DNA of 38,143 nt, taken from Candidatus Altarchaeota archaeon (lineage in GTDB: Archaea; Altiarchaeota; Altiarchaeia; IMC4; SCGC-AAA252-I15). The stretch covers positions 1 to 38,143 of the forward strand of contig JAQTQS010000005.1 of assembly GCA_028712125.1 (NCBI GenBank), given 5' to 3'. This document shows positions 32,005 through 38,143 of this stretch, in pieces. The notes beneath the pieces were generated by a model, which saw only the letters and a program-made list of their open reading frames with translations, was not told the origin of the DNA and did not search any database. The position numbers were made by a program, and so were the translations under genes. Each line of letters starts with the position of its first letter. Position 1 is the stretch's first letter.

Positions 32005-32243
32005 AACTCCTCAGGAGGAGGATAGACGCGATAGACCGGCTTATCGTCAGGCTTCTCGAGCAGCGCGCGGCCGCTGCAAGGGAGATAGGCGCGCTGAAGA
32101 TGAGGCAGGGACTGCCAGTACAGGACAGGCAGAGGGAGCGGCAGGTCCTTGAAAGGGCGGCGGGCGCAACGAAGCTTGACAAGAAGTTCGTAAAGGGCGT
32201 TTTCACAAAGGTCATATACTACTGCAGGAAACAGGAGAAGTGA
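31977..32243 (+). CDS. Chorismate mutase, AroQ class
   Basis: 88 aa, all-helical. It converts chorismate to prephenate. RLKLLRRRIDAIDRLIVRLLEQRAAAAREIGALK and PVQDRQRERQVLERA have the conserved Arg, Lys and Gln spacing of AroQ mutases. It starts within the end of herA and its TGA overlaps the GTG start of the dehydratase gene, so the two make the phenylalanine branch as separate chains rather than a fused P-protein. Confidence 0.88.
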   Translation: MESAGERRLKLLRRRIDAIDRLIVRLLEQRAAAAREIGALKMRQGLPVQDRQRERQVLERAAGATKLDKKFVKGVFTKVIYYCRKQEK

Positions 32244-33034
32244 AAGACAGGATAGCGGTACTGGGGCCGGCGGGCACGTTCACCGAGGCTGCGGCGCGAA
32301 GGCTTTTCAAAGGCGCAACGCTTGAATACGAGTCCGACGTTGAAGACGTTTTCAGGCGAGTTGCATCGGGAAAAATATGCGGGGTTGTCGCTATAGAGAA
32401 CTCCCTTGAGGGCAGCGTGAGCAAGAACCTTGAATACCTCATGGCCTATGACGTGAAAATCTGCGGCGAGGTGACGCTTGACATCAATCTATGCCTAATG
32501 AAAAAGCCGATGACAAAAAGCATTGACGCCATACTTTCGCACCCCCACGCGCTCGCGCAGTGCCGCCGCTACCTGAAGAAGCATTACCCGAAAGCAAGAT
32601 TGCAGCCTGCAGACAGCACGACGGCCGCAATGCAGGAACTCTCAAAGCTTGAGAACGCGGCGGCAATCGGGCCCAAGCAGGGTGCGCGCACATACGGCCT
32701 TAGTATAGTGGACGAGAGCATACAGGACGATGCGAGCCAGACGAGGTTTATCGCCTTGTCTAAAAAGGAGTGCAAGAAGGCGCGTCCCGCTAAGACGTCA
32801 ATCATCTATGCGGTAAAGGACGAGCCCGGCGCGCTCTACTCGACGTTGAAGGTTTTTTCAGACGCTAAAGTCAACCTGACGAAAATCGAGTCGCGGCCGT
32901 CGAGAAGAAAGCTGGGGGAGTACGTGTTCTATGTGGATTTCGAGAACGGCAGTCTGGACGGTAAGGGCGTCGGAAGCCTGGTTGGGAGGATAAGGGATAA
33001 ATCGAGCTTCTTGAAGAATCTGGGCAGCTACTGA
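32240..33034 (+). CDS. pheA: Prephenate dehydratase
   Basis: 264 aa, starting at GTG 32240, which overlaps the preceding TGA (GTGA) and has AGGAG close upstream. It converts prephenate to phenylpyruvate. The catalytic domain has LGPAGTFTEAAARRL, AIENSLEGSVSKNL, the LSHPHALAQCRRYL helix and the SQTRFIALS motif containing the catalytic Thr and Arg. The C-terminal ACT domain (about 190-264) includes DEPGALYSTLKVFSDAKVN and KIESRPS, the phenylalanine-binding ESRP site, so feedback inhibition is likely intact. Confidence 0.95.
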   Translation: MKDRIAVLGPAGTFTEAAARRLFKGATLEYESDVEDVFRRVASGKICGVVAIENSLEGSVSKNLEYLMAYDVKICGEVTLDINLCLMKKPMTKSIDAILSHPHALAQCRRYLKKHYPKARLQPADSTTAAMQELSKLENAAAIGPKQGARTYGLSIVDESIQDDASQTRFIALSKKECKKARPAKTSIIYAVKDEPGALYSTLKVFSDAKVNLTKIESRPSRRKLGEYVFYVDFENGSLDGKGVGSLVGRIRDKSSFLKNLGSY

Positions 33035-33092
33035 GACAGTGTCTTATAGATAAAGCCCGGGACAGCATTGTTTAGCTTGATTGCGCATATCT

Positions 33093-33100
33093 GTTAATAC
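33093..33100 (+). promoter_or_regulatory. TATA-like box for hef
   Basis: GTTAATAC lies about 23 nt before ATG 33120. This favours 33120 (MTHIKHPLI) over the TTG start at 33081 listed in the ORF track. Confidence 0.4.
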
Positions 33101-33119
33101 AAGACTTTGTAAGGCAGAC

Positions 33120-35336
33120 ATGACGCACATAAAACACCCTCTGATAAAGCCGGAAACTGTAAAGCTAAGGCGCTATCAGGAGACGATAATGGCGGCGGCA
33201 ATCGAGAAAAACACGCTCGTCGTTCTTCCCACGGGACTTGGCAAGACGCTGATAGCGATAGTCGTAATAGCGCACCGGCTGCTGACTTATCCGGATTCAA
33301 AAGCGCTTTTCCTCGCGCCGACAAAGCCGCTGGTCGTGCAGCACAAAAGGACATTCGACGACATCGCAGCCGGTAAGAAGACAGCGCTCCTGACCGGAGA
33401 TGAGCCTGTCGGCGAGCGCGCGAAACTCTGGAAGGAAAGCGACGTGATATTCGCCACCCCCCAGACCATTGAAAACGACATCATACGCGGCCTCAGCCTG
33501 CATGACGTGTCGCTCATAGTTTTCGACGAAGCCCACCGGGCGGTCGGGGACTATAGCTACGTGTATATCGCTAAAAGGTATTTCACAGAAGGCGCGCGCC
33601 AGCTGACGCTCGGCCTCACAGCCTCGCCCGGAAGCGAGAAAGAGAAGATTAAGGAAGTCTGCGAGAACCTCGGCATAAGGCAGGTCGAGGCGAAGACCGA
33701 ATCCGACAGGGACGTCTCGCCCTACGTCCAGAAGGTGGAGGTCAAATGGGTTAAGGTGAAGCTGCCTGAACAGTTCCTTAGGATAAAGAAAACGCTCGAC
33801 GACGTCCTTAGGGACGACTATAAGGCCCTTAAGGCCGGAGGCTATCTCGAAACGTCGGACATAGGCAAGGTCATGAAACGGGACCTTCTGGAGCTGCAGG
33901 CCAGGATACGAAAGGAGCTGGCGGGCGGTGAGACGCCTTACAACTATGCGTCCATAGCGGCATCGGCAATGAAGATAAGCCATGCAACGGAGCTCTTGGA
34001 GACGCAGGGCATCGACTCGCTCGACCGCTATTTCAGGCGGATGGCAACGCAGAACACGAAGGCCGTGAAAAAACTCCTCAGGGACGAACGGCTGAAGGAT
34101 GCGATGACGAGAGTCCGCCATCTAAAGGAGGAAGGCGTGGACCATCCGAAACTTGACGCGCTGGTGGACATCGTGGCTAAAAGAAAGAAGGAAAGCATGC
34201 TCATATTCACACAATACCGCGACACTGCGGCAAAGATAGTGGAACGGCTGAACGAATCAGACATACTCGCCCACGAATTCATAGGCCAGACAAAGAAGGA
34301 GGGCGCGGGAATGAGCCAGAAGGAGCAGATACGGGTGCTTGAAAACTTTAGGGCCGGCAAGTATACTGCATTGATAGCCACATCAGTCGCCGAGGAAGGG
34401 CTGGACATACCGAAAGTCGACCTTGTGATATTCTACGAGCCGATACCGTCCGAGATAAGGGCGATACAGCGCCGCGGCCGGACCGGCAGAAGCCATGCAG
34501 GCGAGGTGATAATCCTGATGGCCGAGGGCACGCGGGACGAGGCCTACTACTGGGTTTCATTCCACAAGGAGCGCTCGATGCGCAGGAACATAAAGAGCCT
34601 CGGGAAAATGCATATTAAGGCAGAAGAAGAAGTTTCTAATCCAATCGGGCAGCAGAGCCTGCTCGCATACTCCCCTAAGGAGGAGAAAAAGAGCATGAAG
34701 GTCTACGTCGACAACAGGGAAAGCCCATACATAAAAAAGCTCCTAAAGGAAAAGGCTGAAATCGAACTAGCAAATCTGGAAGTCGGCGACTACATACTAA
34801 GCGACCGCACATGCGCCGAAAGAAAGACGGTGGCCGACTTCCTGCAGTCAATGCTCGACGGCCGGCTCCTCGCCCAGGCCGCGGAGCTGTCTCGCAACTT
34901 CGAACGGCCGGTGCTCATACTCGAGGGCTTCCGCGACCTGTACACGCAGCGCAACATACACCCGAACGCGGTCAGGGGCGCTCTGGCAGCTATTGCGACA
35001 AGCTTCGGCATACCGGTGATACCAAGCCAGGACGAGGAAGACACCGCCGGCCTGCTGCTTGCGATAGCAAAGCGAGAGCAGGAGTATGAAAAAAAGGAGG
35101 TATCGCTGAGGGGCGAGAAAAAGCCGATGACGAACTCCGAGCGGCAGCAGTACGTAATAGAATCGCTGCCGAACGTGTCCGCCGTACTTGCAAAAAGGCT
35201 GCTGGAAAGGTTCGACAGCGTGCAGAACGTCATGAACGCGCCAGAGGACGAGCTCATGAAGGTCGACGGCATAGGCGACAAGAAGGCAGGCGACATAAAA
35301 AAAGTGGTAAAAAGCAGCTATAGGAGTAGTATATAA
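33120..35336 (+). CDS. hef: Hef helicase/XPF-type nuclease
   Basis: 738 aa from ATG 33120. The SF2 helicase half carries PTGLGKT (Walker A), FDEAHR (motif II), LTASPG (III), a helical insert, FTQYRDTA (IV) and QRRGRTGR (VI). The nuclease half begins near residue 525 with KVYVDNRESPYIKKLL and holds the XPF active site CAERKTVADFLQSML (ERKxxxD). Two helix-hairpin-helix motifs end the chain (LPNVSAVLAKRLLERF, VDGIGDKKAGDIKKV). Hef processes stalled replication forks and branched DNA in Euryarchaea-type lineages. Both halves are intact, which is informative for lineage since many archaea have only the helicase-less XPF. Confidence 0.95.
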   Translation: MTHIKHPLIKPETVKLRRYQETIMAAAIEKNTLVVLPTGLGKTLIAIVVIAHRLLTYPDSKALFLAPTKPLVVQHKRTFDDIAAGKKTALLTGDEPVGERAKLWKESDVIFATPQTIENDIIRGLSLHDVSLIVFDEAHRAVGDYSYVYIAKRYFTEGARQLTLGLTASPGSEKEKIKEVCENLGIRQVEAKTESDRDVSPYVQKVEVKWVKVKLPEQFLRIKKTLDDVLRDDYKALKAGGYLETSDIGKVMKRDLLELQARIRKELAGGETPYNYASIAASAMKISHATELLETQGIDSLDRYFRRMATQNTKAVKKLLRDERLKDAMTRVRHLKEEGVDHPKLDALVDIVAKRKKESMLIFTQYRDTAAKIVERLNESDILAHEFIGQTKKEGAGMSQKEQIRVLENFRAGKYTALIATSVAEEGLDIPKVDLVIFYEPIPSEIRAIQRRGRTGRSHAGEVIILMAEGTRDEAYYWVSFHKERSMRRNIKSLGKMHIKAEEEVSNPIGQQSLLAYSPKEEKKSMKVYVDNRESPYIKKLLKEKAEIELANLEVGDYILSDRTCAERKTVADFLQSMLDGRLLAQAAELSRNFERPVLILEGFRDLYTQRNIHPNAVRGALAAIATSFGIPVIPSQDEEDTAGLLLAIAKREQEYEKKEVSLRGEKKPMTNSERQQYVIESLPNVSAVLAKRLLERFDSVQNVMNAPEDELMKVDGIGDKKAGDIKKVVKSSYRSSI

Positions 35337-35337
35337 C
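35329..35337 (+). promoter_or_regulatory. TATA box of the winged-helix/coiled-coil gene, inside the hef stop
   Basis: GTATATAAC is centred 29 nt before ATG 35362 and includes the hef stop codon. It fits a leaderless start and separates the following two-gene unit from hef. Confidence 0.55.
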
Positions 35338-35361
35338 GATAATTTAATAATTTAAGGAATA

Positions 35362-36513
35362 ATGGCCGATGAGAACCTTGAGGAGAGGGAGCAGTGGCGC
35401 AAGATAATGGAGGAGGAGCGAACGCGCAAGAAAAGCCTTGAAGAGCTGCGCAACATCGTCGAATCACAGGACTCGAGGAATCCGAAGGACCTTCTCAAGC
35501 TTATTCTAAAGCTCGGCGAAGTGCAGCCGGAAGAAGCCGCCAAAATGCTGTCGGTCGAACGCAACACATTGAACCGGTGGTCCGAATCGCTCGAGGAGAA
35601 AAAGTTCATAGAGCGGGAAAACGCCGGGACGCCGAACGAGGTATTAAGGCCGACGAAACTCCTGCTCGAACGACTCAGGTCAGGCAAGAAGAAGACCAAG
35701 CAGGAAACGCTCGAGGACGAGCTGGAAAACGAGCGCAGGGAGCTCGTTGAAAAGCAGCAGGAGCTCGCCAAGGAGCGGCAGACGAGGCTCAACCTTGAGG
35801 AAAGGCTCGAGCAGATAAAGGACGAACTGAAGAAGAAACAGGCCGATGCGGACTCTAGCAGAACGAGGCTGTCGGAAGTCCAGAACAGGCTGCTGGAACT
35901 GGAGCGGCAGGTCAAGCAGGGCGAGTCGTCATCCGCCGAGGTTGATGCGCTGAGGTTCGAACTTGAGCGCGAGCGCGAAGAGAGATCGAAGATAGAAAGC
36001 GAGCTGAAAGCCGAAAAAGAGCTGCTTGAAAAAGAGCATGATGATGCGAAGAAACAGCACGCTTCCCTCTCAAGCGAGGAGGAGCTAAAATTGCGGGAGA
36101 AGGTTCTGGCTGAAAAAGAGGAGGAGCTTTCAACATTGCTCGGAGAAGATTTTACCATCGCTAAGGCCAAGGATTCAGGCAAAGGGACTGCCGACGAGAG
36201 GGAAAAAGCCATATCACAGAAGGAGGAGGAGCTGTCCAAAAAAGAGAGCGCACTAAAGAAAACGGAGGAAGTGCTAGACAGGATTAAGGAAAGGCTGCTC
36301 GGTGAAAAGAGCAGGATAATAACAATAAACAAGCAATTGGAAGAGCGAACCGCCGTCATCGAGAAGGAGGAGGCGGAACTTGAAAAAACGCTCTCATTGG
36401 ACATACAACGGCTCAGGGACAGGCGCAAGACGCTCGAACAGCAGCTCAAGGAAGAAGCGGGTAAGTTGGAAGGGCAAGATGCGCCAATAGACCCCAAAGA
36501 GCCGGAAACATAA
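35362..36513 (+). CDS. Winged-helix N-terminus fused to a long coiled coil, unknown
   Basis: 383 aa. Residues about 41-90 look like a winged helix-turn-helix: PKDLLKLILKLGEV, PEEAAKMLSVERNTLNRWSESL as the recognition region, then EEKKFIE as the wing. From about 110 to 370 the protein is almost continuous heptad coiled coil (ELENERRELVEKQQELAKER), with a break near 255-280 (STLLGEDFTIAKAKD). There are no TM segments. A DNA-binding head on a coiled-coil rod suggests a nucleoid or scaffold protein or a regulator with a spacer. It is followed after 1 nt by the archaeosine enzyme gene. Confidence 0.7.
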   Translation: MADENLEEREQWRKIMEEERTRKKSLEELRNIVESQDSRNPKDLLKLILKLGEVQPEEAAKMLSVERNTLNRWSESLEEKKFIERENAGTPNEVLRPTKLLLERLRSGKKKTKQETLEDELENERRELVEKQQELAKERQTRLNLEERLEQIKDELKKKQADADSSRTRLSEVQNRLLELERQVKQGESSSAEVDALRFELEREREERSKIESELKAEKELLEKEHDDAKKQHASLSSEEELKLREKVLAEKEEELSTLLGEDFTIAKAKDSGKGTADEREKAISQKEEELSKKESALKKTEEVLDRIKERLLGEKSRIITINKQLEERTAVIEKEEAELEKTLSLDIQRLRDRRKTLEQQLKEEAGKLEGQDAPIDPKEPET

Positions 36514-36514
36514 A

Positions 36515-37822
36515 ATGCCAGAGGCGACTTTAATCCTGAAATCAGGAGGCTGCAGCTGGCATGCATGCACATTCTGCGGCTACGGAAGGCTCAGAGGCCA
36601 AACGCCGACGGAGGAAAACCTTGCAAGAGAATTTCTAGCATTCTTCAGCCGGCTTTCCGCCGGCACGGACACCATAAAGGTGTTCGGCTCGGGAAGCTTC
36701 CTGGACGAAAAACAGGTTCCGAAACGCTCCAGGGAACTGTTCGCAAGACAGTGCCTGGAACACGGCATACGAAGATTAACCATAGAATCACGGCCGGAGT
36801 ACATAACGCAAAGCGCGCTATCAGACTTCAAAGGCGTCGAACTTACCGTCGCAGTCGGCCTTGAGGTTGCCGACGACGCAATGCTGAACGCCATCCGCAA
36901 GGGCTTTCATCTTGCAGACTTTGAGAAGGCGGCAGACACGCTGAAGGCGGCCGGCGCGAAGGTCAGGGCATACCTGCTGGTCAACATACCGGGAGAATCC
37001 GACGGCGTGCTGGACAAATCCGTGGAATACGCCATCAGCCGCTCAGACTCGGTAGTGTTAATCAACCTACTGCCCCACGGCAACACGCCGTTGTTCGGCA
37101 AATGGCTCGACGGCGAGTGGAGCTACCTCAGCCGGGAGGAATTCGCGAAAAAAACCGGAAAATGGGCTGGAAACCCGAAGGTCGAGTTGGACGCCGAGAC
37201 CTTCAAGTTCACGCCAAAATTCCCGCAGGAACTTAAAAAACCATTGACCGGCGTCGGAGAAGAGTATCTCACAAACCCGGCCTTCGAGGTGTGGCAGGAC
37301 TACCTAGCGCGCTGGTACCACCCGCCGAAAGACAGGATGCTCCTCATCCTACCATGCAGCCGCACAAAGCCCTATTCCATGTCTGAAACACACCAGAAGA
37401 TTACCAGGGTGTTGGAGAATACCGGGACGAGACGGCTTTTCCATGAGGTGATGGTCAGCAACGCCGGCCTTGTGCCCAGGGAGTTCGAGGACTCATACCC
37501 GTTCAACAGCTATGACTGGGACGAGCGGCTGGAAACCCCAGAAATCAAGCAAAGGTATATAGAGATTACGGAATTGCGGATAGAGGCTTATTTAAGAGCA
37601 CACCGGGAATACATTAACGGCGTCTACTGCTATCTCAAGCACGACGCCGAATCGTTCCTGGCGCTCGAGCGCGCCTGCCGGAAGCTTGGAAAAGGATGCA
37701 AGAACTTCCTCACGAAGGAGGCGTACGAAAAGACAAAAGGCTTATCCAAGCCGTTACAGCAGCCGGAATCGCTCGCATCGCTTGAGGAATCATTGAAATG
37801 CCTGCGGCAAAATTCCACATAA
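36515..37822 (+). CDS. Fused archaeosine synthase: RaSEA-like radical SAM domain plus ArcS catalytic domain
   Basis: 435 aa. Residues 1-230 form a RaSEA-type radical SAM domain: SGGCSWHACTFCGYGR (C13, C18, C21; spacing CX4CX2C rather than CX3CX2C), IKVFGSGSFLD and LTIESRPEYI typical of this group, then VGLEVADD and INLLPHGNTP. Residues about 270-400 carry the ArcS signature PCSRTKPYSMSETH (280-293), an exact match to PC-X3-KPY-X2-S-X2-H, followed by NAGLVPREFEDSYPFNSYDW. In other archaea ArcS adds lysine to preQ0 at tRNA position 15 and the separate RaSEA converts the adduct to archaeosine. Here both are on one chain. The TGT-like and PUA domains of usual ArcS are absent. Confidence 0.82.
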   Translation: MPEATLILKSGGCSWHACTFCGYGRLRGQTPTEENLAREFLAFFSRLSAGTDTIKVFGSGSFLDEKQVPKRSRELFARQCLEHGIRRLTIESRPEYITQSALSDFKGVELTVAVGLEVADDAMLNAIRKGFHLADFEKAADTLKAAGAKVRAYLLVNIPGESDGVLDKSVEYAISRSDSVVLINLLPHGNTPLFGKWLDGEWSYLSREEFAKKTGKWAGNPKVELDAETFKFTPKFPQELKKPLTGVGEEYLTNPAFEVWQDYLARWYHPPKDRMLLILPCSRTKPYSMSETHQKITRVLENTGTRRLFHEVMVSNAGLVPREFEDSYPFNSYDWDERLETPEIKQRYIEITELRIEAYLRAHREYINGVYCYLKHDAESFLALERACRKLGKGCKNFLTKEAYEKTKGLSKPLQQPESLASLEESLKCLRQNST

Positions 37823-38143
37823 TAGGGGACGCAAGCCCGTGGCTTCGCACGAGGGTACAGGAGGAGATAAACCATCTCGGGCTTTCCGGGACGACGATTG
37901 CCGCCGGAAGCAAGACGACAGCAGTGCTTGCGGACGGCGACCGGGAGAAAATCGTGGAGTTAAGGGAGAACCTCAGGAGACAATGCCCTGAACACCTCCT
38001 CTACACGAGGATAGAATACGGCGAGGAACAGCAATCCGAAGAGCTGAAGCCGGATGACGACATTACGACTATTCTAAGAATCATACAAAGACGCCATGAT
38101 GAGATAAACATCAAGCTCGACGCAATCGTTGAAAACCGCCCGA
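37798..38143 (+). CDS. Partial gene, acylphosphatase-like N-terminus, cut by window edge
   Basis: At least 115 codons from ATG 37798, overlapping the end of the archaeosine gene by 25 nt. It is not in the ORF track because it has no stop. Residues about 5-80 follow the acylphosphatase order: strand FHIIGDASP, WLRTRVQEEINHLGLSG, a strand, DGDREKIVELRENLRRQC, then a strand YTRIEYG. The Arg of the phosphate loop may be present, but the catalytic Asn is not, so enzyme activity is doubtful. The remainder is helical and charged. The overlap suggests joint expression with the archaeosine enzyme. Confidence 0.5.
   Translation, partial: MPAAKFHIIGDASPWLRTRVQEEINHLGLSGTTIAAGSKTTAVLADGDREKIVELRENLRRQCPEHLLYTRIEYGEEQQSEELKPDDDITTILRIIQRRHDEINIKLDAIVENRP

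Noticed and set aside
35352-36572. 406-aa Ser/Phe-rich ORF on the minus strand
   Set aside because: It is the mirror of the charged coiled-coil gene on the plus strand. Composition (Ser runs) is what antisense of Glu/Lys codons gives, and it has no domain signal.

Overview
The window is archaeal chromosomal DNA. The marker genes are archaeal: replication factor C large subunit, primase large subunit (PriL), HerA, Hef (XPF-type helicase/nuclease), ribosomal protein L31e, aIF6, Trm5, NadM, form III RuBisCO, GTP cyclohydrolase III and enzymes of archaeosine and archaeal-type riboflavin/FAD synthesis. Many genes have a TATA-like box about 22-30 nt before the start codon and little or no leader, which fits leaderless archaeal transcription. 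I cannot fix the phylum. Small genomes of the DPANN type or a euryarchaeal relative are both possible. Genes are packed tightly with many 1-25 nt overlaps. No gap exceeds 300 bases (the largest, 10323-10458, is about 136 nt). I saw no tRNA, rRNA, CRISPR array, insertion sequence or integrase.

Layout. 1-5.7 kb: a truncated RecJ-like DHH nuclease, a membrane PH-like protein, an archaeoflavoprotein overlapping rfcL, two coiled-coil proteins, a CDP-alcohol phosphotransferase and a small membrane protein. 5.7-10.3 kb: a seven-gene minus-strand riboflavin operon (arfA, an amidohydrolase, arfC, arfB, ribB, ribC, ribH) whose genes nearly all overlap. 10.4-13.6 kb: priL, a GNAT-like unknown and form III RuBisCO. 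13.7-15.4 kb: membrane proteins, including a Cys-rich repeat protein. 15.4-20 kb: hisB, then an ECF importer (ecfT, fused ecfA1A2, ecfS) diverging from a surface-anchored DUF4430-like protein. 20-25.6 kb: purD, a HAD hydrolase, a tautomerase, a MiaB-like methylthiotransferase, a small basic protein, trm5 and endonuclease IV. 25.7-26.8 kb: a second, AT-rich Cys-repeat membrane protein. 26.9-30.4 kb: ribL, rpl31e with a long N-terminal extension, eif6, a HEAT-like protein and nadM. 30.4-38.1 kb: herA, chorismate mutase, prephenate dehydratase, hef, a winged-helix/coiled-coil protein, a fused archaeosine enzyme and a partial gene.

How the genes work together. The riboflavin operon plus ribL covers GTP to FAD except for the sugar-phosphate phosphatase and the riboflavin kinase. 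The amidohydrolase embedded in the operon has every metal ligand of a purine/pyrimidine-type deaminase and is well placed to be the ring deaminase, a step for which I know no settled archaeal enzyme. The ECF importer and the surface protein share a divergent promoter region containing a perfect 9-bp-arm palindrome and look like one uptake system, possibly for a corrinoid. The 36.5-37.8 kb gene joins a RaSEA-like radical SAM domain to the ArcS catalytic motif, putting the last two archaeosine steps on one chain. These three are the most interesting items. The Cys/sequon repeat membrane proteins come next.
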